The notes under the pieces are model-generated. The model did not search any database, was not told the DNA's origin, and was given only the letters and a program-made list of their open reading frames with translations. DNA of 32,924 nucleotides from Candidatus Monoglobus merdigallinarum (GTDB lineage: Bacteria; Bacillota; Clostridia; Monoglobales; Monoglobaceae): the NCBI GenBank assembly GCA_019112945.1, contig DXIJ01000005.1, positions 1 to 32,924 of the forward strand, given 5' to 3'. Every line of letters begins with the position of its first letter. Within the stretch, counting starts at the first letter, position 1. The position numbers and the translations under genes were made by a program. Of this stretch, positions 1 through 9,978 are shown one piece after another.

Positions 1-182
1 CTTGCTTTACTGTTTCTACCTCAATTACATAATATCAGAATGTTACTAATTTGTCAATACTTTAATTTAAAAATACTGCCGGAAATTTCACTGCGGAATT
101 TCAGCTATTCCACACATTCAATCCGAATAACACACAAAAAAGCAATCTCAGCTGCGCCGGGACTTTGATGTATTTTTTGCAT

Positions 183-222
183 AAAAAAGATAACCCCGGT
201 TTAGCCATGTTGGGGTTATCTT
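183..222 (-). terminator. Intrinsic terminator of small-RNA copy 1
   Basis: A perfect 11-bp inverted repeat (187-197 with 212-222) has a 14-base loop and six A on the plus strand at 183-188, which is a U-run in the minus-strand transcript. Confidence 0.8.
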
Positions 223-266
223 AAAACACCTATATTGGCATAACCGTTTAAAGGTTTGCCTTTTCT
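183..266 (-). ncRNA. Predicted small RNA, copy 1 (about 84 nt)
   Basis: The RNA would run from the perfect promoter to an intrinsic terminator. It has two hairpins. The 5' hairpin at 237-260 is a 24-base element (GGCA...UGCC and AACC...GGUU stems) matched in length and position by copies 2 and 3. The 3' hairpin is an 11-bp perfect stem (AAGATAACCCC with GGGGTTATCTT) followed by a run of U, a classical terminator. Copies 2 and 3 keep the layout but have different stem sequences. No convergent peptide gene is recognisable on the plus strand next to this copy. The family is not one I recognise; expression is inferred from promoter and terminator only. Confidence 0.6.
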
Positions 267-272
267 ATACTT

Positions 273-301
273 ATTATACCTCAGTTTTTGCTAAATGTCA
301 A
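273..301 (-). promoter_or_regulatory. Perfect consensus sigma-A promoter of small-RNA copy 1
   Basis: On the minus strand, TTGACA (296-301), a 17-base spacer and TATAAT (273-278) match the housekeeping promoter consensus at all 12 positions. The predicted start is near 266. No open reading frame with a ribosome-binding site follows. An intrinsic terminator lies about 70 bases downstream, so a short untranslated RNA is the natural product. Confidence 0.75.
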
Positions 302-395
302 CCGCTTTTCAATTCTTGCATATATTCATAAATTAAATGGTGTTATATGCTGTCGCAGTTTGCAGCACGCCCTAATTTTTAAGGTGTGCTGCAAG

Positions 396-540
396 CGGCG
401 GCAGGTGAGCCCTTGGGCGAACATGTTAGGCGCGCAGGCGCGGACGGGTTTATAACTAAACGGATTATATAATTTTTATTTACTGCCTCTGCCGCGCCTG
501 CGCACCTCTGCGCTCACTGCGTTCGCCTACCGTAGTTTGC
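396..540. repeat. Inverted-arm (BIME-like) palindromic module in R1
   Basis: The left arm reads GGCAGGTGAGC...GCGAAC...AGGCGCGCAGGCGCGG and the right arm reads CCGCGCCTGCGCACCT...GTTCGCCTACC...GTTTGC. They are imperfect reverse complements around an AT-rich centre of about 40 bases. The same arrangement occurs at 21473-21622, and single right arms occur near 668, 21382, 21745-21800, 22430 and 32831. The pattern resembles REP/BIME or MITE-type intergenic repeats; no transposase is present. Confidence 0.7.
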
Positions 541-789
541 AGTACGCCTTAGTTTTAAGGCGTAGAAAAAACTTTGCCGAGAATATGCCCGTCATGTCCT
601 AATCCCTACTCGCTAATCTCTAATCTCTACGTTGGCTGCGCACCTATCGTGCTTGCTGTCGCAAGCCTGCCGATGTTTGCAGTAATCCCAAAACTTCGGA
701 TTACGTATAAACTTTAGCCGATAACAAACCCACCACGTCCTAATCCCTATTTACTAATCTCTAATCCCTACGTTGCCTTATATCTACGT

Positions 790-1227
790 TTATATCCCGT
801 TAAGATACAGCTCAAGCTCTCTTTGCAGCTCGGGGCTCCCCATGATAAACGTGAATATGAGTATAATTATCACAACAAAAATTATTGTAAGTATCAAGTT
901 GACAGCGACCATGATCAGAGATGCAATAGCCCAGTTTTTGGAGCTTTCCTCGAATTTATCCGAGCACGCCCAAACGATATACATGATGAGCGTCACGATT
1001 CCGCCTACAATTGGTATCCACGGCAAAAGCATTCTGCCTATCCAGCCTATAACCGAGACAGGCTGCTTTAAGGGCATACCGCCGAATACGGCCGGTCCGG
1101 GCGGCGGAGTATTCATGCCCCGGCTTCCTCCTCCGCTGTTTTGACGCCCGGGCTCCGCAACGGGCGCTTGACCGCACACGGCACATCTTCCGTTTACAAT
1201 GTCGCTTCCGCAGTTTGCACACTTCAT
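790..1227 (-). CDS. Small zinc-ribbon membrane protein
   Basis: The 145-residue protein begins with a double-cysteine zinc ribbon (CANC at residues 3-6, CAVC at 15-18), followed by a glycine- and proline-rich linker to about residue 50. Two hydrophobic stretches follow, about 57-88 and 98-130, the second long enough for one or two membrane segments. This zinc-ribbon plus membrane-anchor layout is common in Firmicutes proteins of unknown function. The ATG start is supported by GGGAGG about 8 bases upstream. It lies 21 bases downstream of the DUF4867 gene on the same strand and is probably cotranscribed with it. Its stop codon sits just before a repeat tail module. Function unknown. Confidence 0.8.
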   Translation of the reverse strand: MKCANCGSDIVNGRCAVCGQAPVAEPGRQNSGGGSRGMNTPPPGPAVFGGMPLKQPVSVIGWIGRMLLPWIPIVGGIVTLIMYIVWACSDKFEESSKNWAIASLIMVAVNLILTIIFVVIIILIFTFIMGSPELQRELELYLNGI

Positions 1228-1248
1228 AATAATCCCTCCCTAAGCAGC

Positions 1249-1890
1249 TTAAATCAAATCCTTGATATCGATATTCTCGCCCGTCAGCGCAACAACAGCT
1301 CCCTGAGCGGCCTCCGGCGCTTCGGGGTGCGCTATCAGCCACTTGTTGCGCGCAAACAATCTTTCGTCCTCACTGCATGTTATTTCGATATCCGGCTTAT
1401 CCTCGTTTGTTCCCTTAGGCAGCACGATAACAACTCTGAACGGCTGACCGAGCTTTGCGCTGCACGGCGCATAGTGAAGCGTTGTGGCATACAGCTCCAC
1501 CCCCGTACCCTTAGGACAGAGGAACGCCTCAATCTTTGCGGTATCATACTCGCCCTTTGCAGCGTCCTGCTGACTTCCAAGAAGCAGTACAACGTCATCG
1601 TCCGCTATATCGATCTCACTGTCTCTGTGATATTCAAGACAGTTCAGCTTTGTGTTCGTTCCGTTGCAGTAGCCTATCTGTACCGGCATTCCTCCGTATA
1701 CGTTATCGCTGAGCAGCTGCTTTACCGGCAGGGCTTCAAGCTCCGGGCAGGATGGGACATATATCACGCTGTCGGGCGCCGGAGAGCTTGCACGCAGCGT
1801 CTCAAGCAGCCCGCTCCAATCGATACCCTCAACAACGCGGCCGTATTTCGCAAATGCTTCATCTGTAATTGGTTTAATTGTCAAACTCAT
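1249..1890 (-). CDS. DUF4867 family protein (cupin-like)
   Basis: The 213-residue protein resembles the DUF4867 family of Firmicutes, recalled from its pattern (KPITDEAFAKYGRVVEG at the start, an EYHRDSEIDIADDDVVLLLG core and a GTGVELYATTLHYAPC segment). The His/Glu pattern and glycine spacing resemble a cupin barrel such as ureidoglycolate lyase relatives, which suggests a small-molecule or sugar-acid role, but the reaction is unknown. GGAGG stands upstream of the ATG. A good promoter (1933-1961) precedes it, and the zinc-ribbon gene follows after 21 bases. Confidence 0.7.
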   Translation of the reverse strand: MSLTIKPITDEAFAKYGRVVEGIDWSGLLETLRASSPAPDSVIYVPSCPELEALPVKQLLSDNVYGGMPVQIGYCNGTNTKLNCLEYHRDSEIDIADDDVVLLLGSQQDAAKGEYDTAKIEAFLCPKGTGVELYATTLHYAPCSAKLGQPFRVVIVLPKGTNEDKPDIEITCSEDERLFARNKWLIAHPEAPEAAQGAVVALTGENIDIKDLI

Positions 1891-1932
1891 TTTTCATTCC
1901 TCCAAAAAAATTTTTACATTTTGTATAAATTA

Positions 1933-1961
1933 AGTATATTAAATTTTTTATAAATTGTCAA
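1933..1961 (-). promoter_or_regulatory. Promoter of the DUF4867 gene
   Basis: On the minus strand, TTGACA (1956-1961), 17 bases and TATACT (1933-1938) lie about 40 bases upstream of the start codon. It stands between the rpoC terminator and the gene, so the DUF4867/zinc-ribbon pair is a separate transcription unit from rpoBC. Confidence 0.7.
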
Positions 1962-1993
1962 TCATGTTTTTGTTTAAAAGCGAAAAACGCCGC

Positions 1994-2032
1994 GCAAACA
2001 AAAAACAGAGAGCGGACAAATTGCCGCTCTCC
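1994..2032 (-). terminator. Intrinsic terminator of rpoBC
   Basis: The minus strand after the rpoC stop reads GAGAGCGG, an 8-base loop, CCGCTCTC, then TGTTTTTTGTTTG. This 8-bp GC-rich stem with a T-tract is a clear rho-independent terminator. Confidence 0.85.
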
Positions 2033-2036
2033 GATA

Positions 2037-5000
2037 TTATTCTGCGTCAAGATCCAGCGTATCCGAGCCGTCGGAGCTTTGAGCTCCAAAACTCGTATAC
2101 ACATCGATATCATTATACTGAGGCATTCCGGTTCCTGCGGGAACAAGTTTACCTATTATGACGTTCTCTTTAAGTCCGACCAGCGGGTCTGTCTTTCCTT
2201 TTATCGCCGCATCTGTGAGTACTCGTGTCGTCTCCTGGAACGACGCTGCGGAAAGGAACGATTCTGTAGCCAGCGCCGCTTTGGTTATACCCATGAGCTG
2301 CACCGAATACTCCGCCGGTGTGCCGCCGTTTTCGGCTGTATCCATGTTGATCTTCTCGAGGTCGTACACATTGACCAGCGATCCTGTGAGCAATCCGGTA
2401 TCTCCCGGATCCTCGATCTTGACCTTGTGCATCATCTGTCTTACTATGACCTCAATATGCTTGTCGTTGATATCAACACCCTGCAGACGGTAAACACGCT
2501 GTACCTCCTGGATAAAGTAGTTCTGGACAGCGGTCTCGCCTTTGATAGCCATAACGTCATGCGGATTGAGCGAACCCTCGGTTATCGGGTCTCCGGCCTC
2601 GATGACGTCGCCCTCGCGCACCTTTATTCTTGAACCGAACGGGATAAGGTATGTGAAAGCCTCGCCCGTCTCGGTATTCGTCACACTGATCTCACGCTTC
2701 TGATTTGATTCTTCTATATGAACCAGGCCTCCGCCCTCGGTGACAATAGCGACGCCCTTAGGCTTACGTGCCTCAAACAGCTCCTCGACACGCGGCAGAC
2801 CCTGCGTGATATCATCGCCCTGCGCAACGCCGCCGGCGTGGAATGTTCTCATTGTCAGCTGCGTACCGGGCTCGCCGATGGACTGAGCGGCTATGATACC
2901 GACAGCCTCGCCGATATCGACCGGGCGGCTTGTCGCCAGGTTCATACCGTAGCACTTGGAGCACACGCCTACCTTGCTTCTGCACTTAACAACCGAGCGT
3001 ATCTTGACCTCCTTGATACCCTCTCTGATAATCAGATCCGCCTTGTCGTGCGTGATCATTTCTCCGTCAAACGCAATTACATCTCCGGTGCGCGGCGAAA
3101 CCAAATCGCCGATTATCGTTCTGCCCTCAAGCCTGTCGCGCAGCGGCTCAATAACCTCGTTGCCGTCCATAATATCGGAAACGATAATACCATCGTCTGT
3201 ACCGCAGTCGTCCTCGCGGACTATAACGTCCTGGGAGACGTCGACAAGCCTTCTTGTCAGATATCCCGAGTCCGCCGTTCTGAGCGCCGTATCGGTAAGA
3301 CCCTTTCTTGCGCCGTGCGTTGAGATGAAGTACTCAAGCACGTTAAGACCCTCACGGAAGTTAGCGCGGATAGGTATCTCGATGGTCCGTCCGGAGGTAT
3401 CTGCCATCAGTCCGCGCATTGCCGCCAGCTGACGTATCTGGTTGACGCTTCCGCGGGCGCCTGAGTTAGCCATCATATATATGGGGTTGAGCTGCTTTAA
3501 GTTATCCATAAGTGCGTTTGTGACCTTGTCTGAGGTCGAGTTCCATATATCGATAACTTTCTGATATCTCTCCTCGTCTGTCAGCAGGCCTCTTCTGAAG
3601 CTTCTTACGACCTTGTCAATCTCGTCCTCTGCTTCCTTAAGATATACGGCCTTTTCTTTCGGGATCTCCATATCGGAAACGCCGACGGTTATAGCTCCTA
3701 TAGTTGAGTATTTATAGCCCATAGCCTTTACATCGTCAAGCAAAGTTGCGGTCTCGGTTATGCCGTGGACTTTGATATTTGCGTTGATAATCTTTCCGAG
3801 CAGCTTTTTGTCAACGCCGGGCTCAACATTATCGTTTATATTTTCTTTTGAAGCGGGCTTCTTTAAGACCTCGTCGCCTATCTCAAGGTCGAGGATCTTA
3901 TCCGGGTCTGTTCTGTCAACAAAGCCGAGGTCCTGCGGTATTTTCTCGTTGAATATGATACGTCCGACCGTAGCGTCGATGATACGCTCGACCTTAAGGC
4001 CGTCTATCACCTTGCTGACGCGCACTTTTATCGGCGCATGGAGCCCTACCGCCTTGTTGACGTATGCCAGTTTAGCCTCGGTCGGTGAGCTGAACACCTT
4101 ATAAACCTTTCGTCCGTCTTCCTCGTGCGGCGAACCTATCTCGCTGTCGTCCTTGAGCGTCAGGTAGTAGGAGCCGAGAACCATATCCTGTGTCGGGACT
4201 GTTACCGGTTTTCCGTCCTGAGGCTTTATAAGGTTGTTGGCAGAAAGCATGAGGTATCTCGCCTCTGCCTGAGCCTCTGCCGACAGCGGGAGATGAACCG
4301 CCATCTGGTCGCCGTCAAAGTCCGCATTAAACGCGGTACAAACCAGCGGGTGCAGCTTCAGCGCCTTGCCCTCGACCAGCACGGGCTCAAATGCCTCTAT
4401 ACCAAGTCTGTGAAGCGTAGGCGCACGGTTGAGCAGTACCGGGTGCTCTGAGATAACGTCCTCAAGCACGTCCCAGACCTCCTCGCGCACACGCTCTACC
4501 ATTCTCTTGGCAGACTTGATATTGTGCGCCAGGCCGTCCTGCACCAGTTTTTTCATAACAAACGGCTTAAACAGCTCAAGAGCCATTTTCTTGGGCAGTC
4601 CGCATTGATATATTTTAAGCTCGGGGCCGACGACTATAACCGAACGTCCCGAATAATCGACACGCTTGCCCAGCAGGTTCTGACGGAAGCGTCCCTGCTT
4701 GCCTTTGAGCATATCCGACAGGGATTTGAGCGGCCTGTTTCCGGGTCCCGTTACCGGTCTGCCGCGCCGTCCGTTGTCTATAAGCGCATCGACAGCTTCC
4801 TGAAGCATACGCTTCTCGTTTCTGACAATGATATCGGGTGCGCCCAAGTCAAGCAGGCGCTTTAATCTATTGTTTCTATTGATAACGCGCCTGTAGAGGT
4901 CATTTAAGTCACTGGTTGCAAACCTGCCGCCGTCAAGCTGCACCATAGGTCTGATCTCGGGCGGGATGACGGGTATGACCGTCATTATCATCCATTCCGG

Positions 5001-5666
5001 CTTGTTGCCCGAATGGCGGAAGGCTTCGACCACCTCGAGACGTCTGACCGTCCTTATCTTCTTCTGACCCTTTGCTCCGTCAAGGTCGCTCTTCAGCTCA
5101 TCATAGAGCTCATCTAAATCGATATCCCTGAGCATTTCAAGAATCGACTCCGCACCCATGCCCGCACGGAACATATCGCCGTACTTTTCGCGGTTCTCTG
5201 TATATTCCTTTTCGGACAGTATCTGGTTCTTCATAAGCCCCGTGTTGCCCGGGTCTATAACAATATAAGCCGCGAAGTATAAAACCTTTTCAAGGGCTCT
5301 CGGGGATATATCAAGTATCAGACCCATACGCGACGGGATCCCCTTAAAATACCAAATATGCGAAACAGGTACGGCAAGCTCAATATGACCCATTCTCTCA
5401 CGCCTTACCTTGCTTCTCGTAACTTCAACGCCGCAGCGGTCGCACACTACGCCCTTATAGCGAACGCGCTTATACTTACCGCAGTGGCACTCCCAGTCCT
5501 TTTGCGGTCCGAAAATCCTTTCGCAAAACAGTCCGTCCTTTTCAGGCTTCAAGGTTCTGTAATTAATGGTCTCCGGCTTCTTGACCTCGCCTCTTGACCA
5601 TTCTCTGATTTTTTCAGGCGAAGCAAGTCCTATCTGGATTGCCTCAAAATTTTGATATTCGCCCAT
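2037..5666 (-). CDS. rpoC: DNA-directed RNA polymerase subunit beta'
   Basis: Largest core subunit of RNA polymerase, carrying the catalytic magnesium site. [12 protein letters not shown] (about residues 445-456) holds the three metal-binding aspartates. The N-terminal zinc finger ([20 protein letters not shown]) and the second zinc site ([13 protein letters not shown]) are present, as are the bridge-helix and trigger-loop regions ([18 protein letters not shown]). The protein is 1209 residues from the chosen start, normal for a Firmicute without large insertions. The track ORF begins 19 codons earlier, but family N-termini align at [20 protein letters not shown], so the ATG at 5664-5666 is preferred (AAAGG lies about 12 bases upstream, so the site is weak). 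It follows rpoB after 99 bases with no terminator visible and is presumably cotranscribed. Confidence 0.97.
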   Translation of the reverse strand: MGEYQNFEAIQIGLASPEKIREWSRGEVKKPETINYRTLKPEKDGLFCERIFGPQKDWECHCGKYKRVRYKGVVCDRCGVEVTRSKVRRERMGHIELAVPVSHIWYFKGIPSRMGLILDISPRALEKVLYFAAYIVIDPGNTGLMKNQILSEKEYTENREKYGDMFRAGMGAESILEMLRDIDLDELYDELKSDLDGAKGQKKIRTVRRLEVVEAFRHSGNKPEWMIMTVIPVIPPEIRPMVQLDGGRFATSDLNDLYRRVINRNNRLKRLLDLGAPDIIVRNEKRMLQEAVDALIDNGRRGRPVTGPGNRPLKSLSDMLKGKQGRFRQNLLGKRVDYSGRSVIVVGPELKIYQCGLPKKMALELFKPFVMKKLVQDGLAHNIKSAKRMVERVREEVWDVLEDVISEHPVLLNRAPTLHRLGIEAFEPVLVEGKALKLHPLVCTAFNADFDGDQMAVHLPLSAEAQAEARYLMLSANNLIKPQDGKPVTVPTQDMVLGSYYLTLKDDSEIGSPHEEDGRKVYKVFSSPTEAKLAYVNKAVGLHAPIKVRVSKVIDGLKVERIIDATVGRIIFNEKIPQDLGFVDRTDPDKILDLEIGDEVLKKPASKENINDNVEPGVDKKLLGKIINANIKVHGITETATLLDDVKAMGYKYSTIGAITVGVSDMEIPKEKAVYLKEAEDEIDKVVRSFRRGLLTDEERYQKVIDIWNSTSDKVTNALMDNLKQLNPIYMMANSGARGSVNQIRQLAAMRGLMADTSGRTIEIPIRANFREGLNVLEYFISTHGARKGLTDTALRTADSGYLTRRLVDVSQDVIVREDDCGTDDGIIVSDIMDGNEVIEPLRDRLEGRTIIGDLVSPRTGDVIAFDGEMITHDKADLIIREGIKEVKIRSVVKCRSKVGVCSKCYGMNLATSRPVDIGEAVGIIAAQSIGEPGTQLTMRTFHAGGVAQGDDITQGLPRVEELFEARKPKGVAIVTEGGGLVHIEESNQKREISVTNTETGEAFTYLIPFGSRIKVREGDVIEAGDPITEGSLNPHDVMAIKGETAVQNYFIQEVQRVYRLQGVDINDKHIEVIVRQMMHKVKIEDPGDTGLLTGSLVNVYDLEKINMDTAENGGTPAEYSVQLMGITKAALATESFLSAASFQETTRVLTDAAIKGKTDPLVGLKENVIIGKLVPAGTGMPQYNDIDVYTSFGAQSSDGSDTLDLDAE

Positions 5667-5765
5667 AAACGACCACGCCTTTCTACTCACTTTTAATGCC
5701 GCCGTCTGCCGTGAGTTTAACAAACCGGCTCTTACATAACAAAATCAATACTCACCGCTGCGGGA

Positions 5766-8700
5766 TCAATACTCTTCGTCGTCAAAATCAAAGGTCTCCG
5801 ATGCTTTTAGCTCTTCAAACGACTGCAGCTCCTCCGCTCTCTCGTCAAAGATATCGGAGCTTTGCGTATGCGGAGACTCCAGTATCTGCGTCACCTCATC
5901 TATGATATCGTCCTCTGTGCTCTCTTCGTCCTCTTCTTCAATATCTTCATCATCGCTCCGGCTTGATTCGGAGGCAATAACATCATCATCCTCAAAGCCG
6001 GCAATGTTGACCGGCAGCTCCTCAACGTCGTCATCATCAATGGTTTCTTTCAAAATAATCTCGTTTCCGTCGCCGTCTAAGACTTTTATGTCAAGCGCAA
6101 GGCTCTGCAGCTCCTTGATAAGCACCTTAAACGATTCCGGAACACCGGGCTCGGGTACGTTTTCGCCCTTAACTATCGCCTCGTAGGTCTTGACACGTCC
6201 GACAACGTCATCGGACTTGACCGTCAGTATCTCCTGAAGAGTGTAGGCAGCTCCGTATGCCTCAAGAGCCCAGACCTCCATTTCTCCGAAACGCTGACCG
6301 CCGAACTGCGCCTTACCGCCGAGAGGCTGCTGGGTGACAAGCGAATACGGGCCTGTGGAACGCGCATGTATCTTGTCATCAACAAGATGGGCGAGCTTGA
6401 GCATGTGCATGTATCCGACCGTAACTCTGTTGTCAAACGGCTCGCCCGTTCTGCCGTCATACAGTACGCTCTTACCGTCCTCGTTGTATCCGGCCATCTT
6501 CAGCGCTTCCATTATATCGTCCTCGGTCGCGCCGTCAAATACAGGGGTCGCCACCTTCCAGCCGAGAGCCTTTGCGGCATAGCCCAGGTGCACCTCAAGA
6601 ACCTGTCCGATATTCATACGCGATGGAACGCCGAGGGGGTTCAGCACTATCTGCAGCGGTGTACCGTCCGGGAGGAACGGCATATCCTCAACCGGAAGTA
6701 TACGTGACACAACGCCCTTGTTACCGTGGCGTCCCGCCATCTTATCGCCGACAGATATCTTTCTCTTCTGTGCTATATAGCAGCGCACAACCTGATTAAC
6801 TCCCGGCGGGAGCTCATCACCGTTCGCACGCGTAAACACCTTTACGTCAACGATTATACCATACTCACCATGCGGCACCCTCAGGGACGTATCCCTGACC
6901 TCGCGCGCTTTTTCACCAAAGATAGCGCGCAGCAGTCTCTCCTCCGCCGTGAGCTCGGTCTCGCCCTTGGGCGTGACCTTTCCGACCAGTATATCTCCGC
7001 TTTCGACCTCGGCGCCGACTCTGATTATTCCTCTCTCGTCAAGGTCTTTGAGCGCATCCTCGCCGATGTTCGGTATATCTCTCGTTATCTCCTCGGGGCC
7101 GAGCTTGGTATCTCTCGCATCGACCTCGTATTCCTCTATATGGATAGAGGTAAAGACATCATCCTTAACAAGCTCCTCGCTGATCAGGATAGCGTCCTCG
7201 TAGTTATAGCCCTCCCAGGTCATAAAGGCCATGCGGATATTTCTTCCGAGACCGATCTCTCCGTTCTTTGTCGAGGGGCCGTCGGCAATAATCTGATCCT
7301 GCTTGACCCTCTGTCCCTTTGAGACGATAGGCTTCTGGTTTATGCACATTCCCTGGTTGGAGCGCGTGAACTTTATCAGCTTGTAGCTGTCAACGTCTCC
7401 GTCATCGGTTTTTATCTTGATATTGGTAGACGAAACATATGAAACAACACCGGGTCTTTTTGCAAGTATACACACACCCGAATCCTTGGCGGCCTTATAC
7501 TCCATACCGGTACCGATTATCGGAGATTCCGGAACGAGCAGCGGAACCGCCTGACGCTGCATGTTAGAGCCCATCAGAGCGCGGTTGGCGTCATCGTTTT
7601 CAAGGAACGGTATCATAGCTGTAGCTATACTCGTTACCTGTCTCGGGGAAACGTCCATATAATCCACGCGGCTCGGCGGGATCTCGACAAATTCGTCCTT
7701 ATATCTTGTAACTATCTTTCTGTTGACAAACGAACCGTCCTCGTTTAAGGGCTCGTTTGCCTGAGCAACATAAAAGCCCTCCTCATAGTCCGCAGTCATA
7801 TATGTTACCTCATCGGTAACTATCATTTTTTCGCGGTCAACACGTCTGTACGGCGTCTCGATAAAGCCGTACTCATTAACCCGCGCAAAGCCGCTGAGCG
7901 AATTGATAAGACCGATGTTCGGTCCCTCAGGCGTCTCTATCGGGCACATACGTCCGTAGTGCGAATGGTGAACGTCACGCACCTCATAACCGGCTCTCTC
8001 TCTCGAAAGTCCGCCGGGGCCGAGCGCCGAAAGCCTCCTCTTGTGCGTGAGCTCTCCGAGCGGGTTTATCTGATCCATAAACTGCGACAGCTGTGATGAA
8101 CCGAAGAACTCTTTAATAGCAGACGTAACGGGCCTGATGTTTATAAGCGACTGCGGAGTTATCGAATCAAGGTCAGAGGTCGTCATTCTCTCGCGTACAA
8201 CTCTTTCCATTCTCGAAAGTCCGATCCTGAACTGATTCTGGAGCAGTTCGCCCACGCTTCTTATTCTTCTGTTGCCCAGGTGGTCGATATCGTCAACACT
8301 GCCAACGCCGTGAGCCAAATTTCCGATATACGAAACCGAAGCCACAATGTCGTCAATAAGCACGTGTTTCGGCTGGAGCTCATCGCGCCTGTCGGTGAGC
8401 GCATTTTTAAAGTCCTCGGAATTTACATCGCCGTACTGCTCTAAAATCTCATCAAGAACGCTGCGCCTTACCCTTTCCGTAATGCCGCACTCTCTCGGGC
8501 TGTAGGCAATCTCCTGCCCTGTCTTGTTCAGGATATATTCCGGTATATCCACCATATGGTTTGAAATAACCTTTGTCCTTGCGCCGTCACAGTCGAGGAC
8601 TACCTCGTTGACAGCATGGATCTCAAGCTCATGCGCAAGCTCCTTGGTTATGGTCTGTCCCTGCTCGCAGAGTATCTCTCCCGTTACCGGACTGATAATA

Positions 8701-9575
8701 TTTTCAGCTGCGGCAAACCCGGTCACCCTGTCCGAAAGCCTCAGCTTTTTATTGTACTTATATCTTCCGACCTTTGCCATATCATATCTCTTGGGATCGA
8801 AAAACGTGCTGGAGATAAGCGACTGCGCGCTCTCCACCGTAGGCGGCTCGCCCGGGCGCAGCCTCCTGTAGACCTCAAGCAAGCCGTCCTCATGAGACTT
8901 TGTGGTGTCCTTTTCCATTGTAGCTATAAGGCGCTCGTCTTCACCGAACAAATCAATGATCTCCGCGTCCGTACCAAAGCCCAGCGCACGGATAAGAACC
9001 GTGATAGGGATCTTTCGCGTGCGGTCTATCCTGACATAGCAGATATCATTGCTGTCGGTCTCGTATTCAAGCCATGCGCCGCGGTTCGGTATGACCTGAG
9101 ACGAAAACAGCTTTTTCCCCAGCTTGTCATAGTCCTGAGAGTAATATACGCTTGGCGCGCGAACAAGCTGAGAAACGATAACACGCTCAGCTCCGTTTAT
9201 TATAAAGGTTCCCGACGGCGTCATAAGCGGGAAATCGCCCATAAAGATCTCCTGCTCCTTGACCTCGCCCGTCTCCTTGTTTATCAAACGTACCTTTACC
9301 CTGAGAGGCGCCGCATAAGTAGCATCTCTTTCCTTGCATTCTTCAATATCGTATTTCGGCTTTGTCTCTAATCTGTAATCAATGAACTCCAATATAAGAT
9401 TACCTGTGTAATCCGTAATCGGGGAGACGTCATGAAAGACCTCCTTGAGACCTTCATCCAAAAACCATTGATATGAGTTGGTCTGTATCTCAATAAGGTT
9501 AGGCATCTCTAAAACCTCATTGATTTTACCATAGCTCATTCTCGTGTTTTCGCCAAGTTTTACAGGATGTACCAT
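5766..9575 (-). CDS. rpoB: DNA-directed RNA polymerase subunit beta
   Basis: Second-largest core polymerase subunit, about 1269 residues. The rifampicin-binding cluster is intact near residues 485-530 ([13 protein letters not shown], then [19 protein letters not shown]). The positions equivalent to E. coli D516, H526 and S531 are wild type, so it should be rifampicin-sensitive. The switch and catalytic region ([15 protein letters not shown]) and C-terminal segment ([24 protein letters not shown]) are canonical. A long acidic tail ([16 protein letters not shown] and onward) ends the protein, as in many Clostridia. The track start at 9587 is a GTG lying inside the GAGGTG ribosome-binding site; the ATG at 9573-9575, nine bases after it, is the credible start. 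The usual upstream neighbours rplJ and rplL are absent; a pectate lyase diverges instead. Confidence 0.97.
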   Translation of the reverse strand: MVHPVKLGENTRMSYGKINEVLEMPNLIEIQTNSYQWFLDEGLKEVFHDVSPITDYTGNLILEFIDYRLETKPKYDIEECKERDATYAAPLRVKVRLINKETGEVKEQEIFMGDFPLMTPSGTFIINGAERVIVSQLVRAPSVYYSQDYDKLGKKLFSSQVIPNRGAWLEYETDSNDICYVRIDRTRKIPITVLIRALGFGTDAEIIDLFGEDERLIATMEKDTTKSHEDGLLEVYRRLRPGEPPTVESAQSLISSTFFDPKRYDMAKVGRYKYNKKLRLSDRVTGFAAAENIISPVTGEILCEQGQTITKELAHELEIHAVNEVVLDCDGARTKVISNHMVDIPEYILNKTGQEIAYSPRECGITERVRRSVLDEILEQYGDVNSEDFKNALTDRRDELQPKHVLIDDIVASVSYIGNLAHGVGSVDDIDHLGNRRIRSVGELLQNQFRIGLSRMERVVRERMTTSDLDSITPQSLINIRPVTSAIKEFFGSSQLSQFMDQINPLGELTHKRRLSALGPGGLSRERAGYEVRDVHHSHYGRMCPIETPEGPNIGLINSLSGFARVNEYGFIETPYRRVDREKMIVTDEVTYMTADYEEGFYVAQANEPLNEDGSFVNRKIVTRYKDEFVEIPPSRVDYMDVSPRQVTSIATAMIPFLENDDANRALMGSNMQRQAVPLLVPESPIIGTGMEYKAAKDSGVCILAKRPGVVSYVSSTNIKIKTDDGDVDSYKLIKFTRSNQGMCINQKPIVSKGQRVKQDQIIADGPSTKNGEIGLGRNIRMAFMTWEGYNYEDAILISEELVKDDVFTSIHIEEYEVDARDTKLGPEEITRDIPNIGEDALKDLDERGIIRVGAEVESGDILVGKVTPKGETELTAEERLLRAIFGEKAREVRDTSLRVPHGEYGIIVDVKVFTRANGDELPPGVNQVVRCYIAQKRKISVGDKMAGRHGNKGVVSRILPVEDMPFLPDGTPLQIVLNPLGVPSRMNIGQVLEVHLGYAAKALGWKVATPVFDGATEDDIMEALKMAGYNEDGKSVLYDGRTGEPFDNRVTVGYMHMLKLAHLVDDKIHARSTGPYSLVTQQPLGGKAQFGGQRFGEMEVWALEAYGAAYTLQEILTVKSDDVVGRVKTYEAIVKGENVPEPGVPESFKVLIKELQSLALDIKVLDGDGNEIILKETIDDDDVEELPVNIAGFEDDDVIASESSRSDDEDIEEEDEESTEDDIIDEVTQILESPHTQSSDIFDERAEELQSFEELKASETFDFDDEEY

Positions 9576-9802
9576 AAAACCGATCACCTCTCGTAAAAAA
9601 TATTTAAAATAACAAAATTACAAAAAATGCAATTTCTAATTATTACCAAATCTTAAACCGGGATCTGTGAGCGGCTCCGCATCATCTTAAAAAATAACGC
9701 CAAAACCCCCGACAAACTGTGGTTTTTGACGATTTCAAGGCGGCTCCCGGGCCACACAAATCCTTAAAAAAAAGCACAGTCCCTCACTATATACAGACAT
9801 AC

Positions 9803-9831
9803 ATTTTATCACAATTTATTTCCTGTGTCAA
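9803..9831 (-). promoter_or_regulatory. rpoBC promoter with a long leader
   Basis: On the minus strand, TTGACA (9826-9831), 17 bases and TAAAAT (9803-9808) give a near-consensus promoter with a start near 9796. The untranslated leader to the rpoB ATG is then about 220 bases. It contains GC-rich stretches around 9665-9755 that could fold, but I could not establish a definite structure or attenuator. Confidence 0.65.
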
Positions 9832-9913
9832 TACAAAAAACAGGAATTTTTTATATTTCTTATGAAAAATACAGCCGTCCGAAAAAACGGCGCAGGACTT
9901 TAACCGGCAAGGA

Positions 9914-9942
9914 TTTACAAGAGCAAAAAAATGTGATATTAT
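9914..9942 (+). promoter_or_regulatory. Pectate lyase promoter
   Basis: TTTACA (9914-9919), 17 bases and TATTAT (9937-9942) lie with a predicted start about 30 bases before the ATG. A GGAGG ribosome-binding site follows at a normal distance from the start codon. Confidence 0.65.
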
Positions 9943-9978
9943 ATACAGGCAAACAATTGCAGATCACGGAGGCCTTTT

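Larger units (their letters stand above)
1..789. repeat. Gene-free block with modular repeat copy R1
   Basis: No credible coding region was found; the ORFs reported here start in repeat sequence or are shadows. The block holds, in order, a short fragment shared with R2 and R3 (GCTGCGCCGGGACTTT at 151-166), a minus-strand small-RNA locus (183-301), a strong hairpin (362-392), an inverted pair of arms (396-453 and 491-540), hairpins at 543-564 and 682-704, and two copies of a tail module ending in CCCTACGTTG or a one-base variant (598-635, 738-777). The last tail stops about a dozen bases beyond the stop codon of the minus-strand gene at 790. The same modules recur at 21060-21936, 22103-22542 and 32779-32924. 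Confidence 0.75.
9576..9978. promoter_or_regulatory. Divergent rpoB / pectate lyase control region
   Basis: This 403-base gap holds the rpoB promoter on the minus strand and the lyase promoter on the plus strand, about 80 bases apart. A plus-strand ORF at 9825-10217 overlaps it but is a shadow of the lyase gene start. No further gene, operator palindrome or terminator could be supported. Confidence 0.6.

Noticed and set aside
349-777. CRISPR array
   Set aside because: Recurring modules are irregularly spaced, vary in order and carry palindromes; there are no uniform repeats and spacers and no cas genes.
1141-1953. 270-codon plus-strand ORF, and similar long ORFs opposite rpoB, rpoC and the adaptor gene
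   Set aside because: Each is antisense to a well-supported gene and has no ribosome-binding site or recognisable domain.
5667-5723. Upstream extension of rpoC in the ORF track
   Set aside because: Family N-termini align at the ATG at 5664-5666; the extra 19 codons have no family-like sequence.
9576-9587. GTG start of rpoB in the ORF track
   Set aside because: The GTG is part of the GAGGTG ribosome-binding site serving the ATG at 9573-9575.
9597-9796. Attenuator or L10-type leader structure upstream of rpoB
   Set aside because: Several GC-rich stretches were seen but no stem long enough to defend by eye; left as an unassigned leader.
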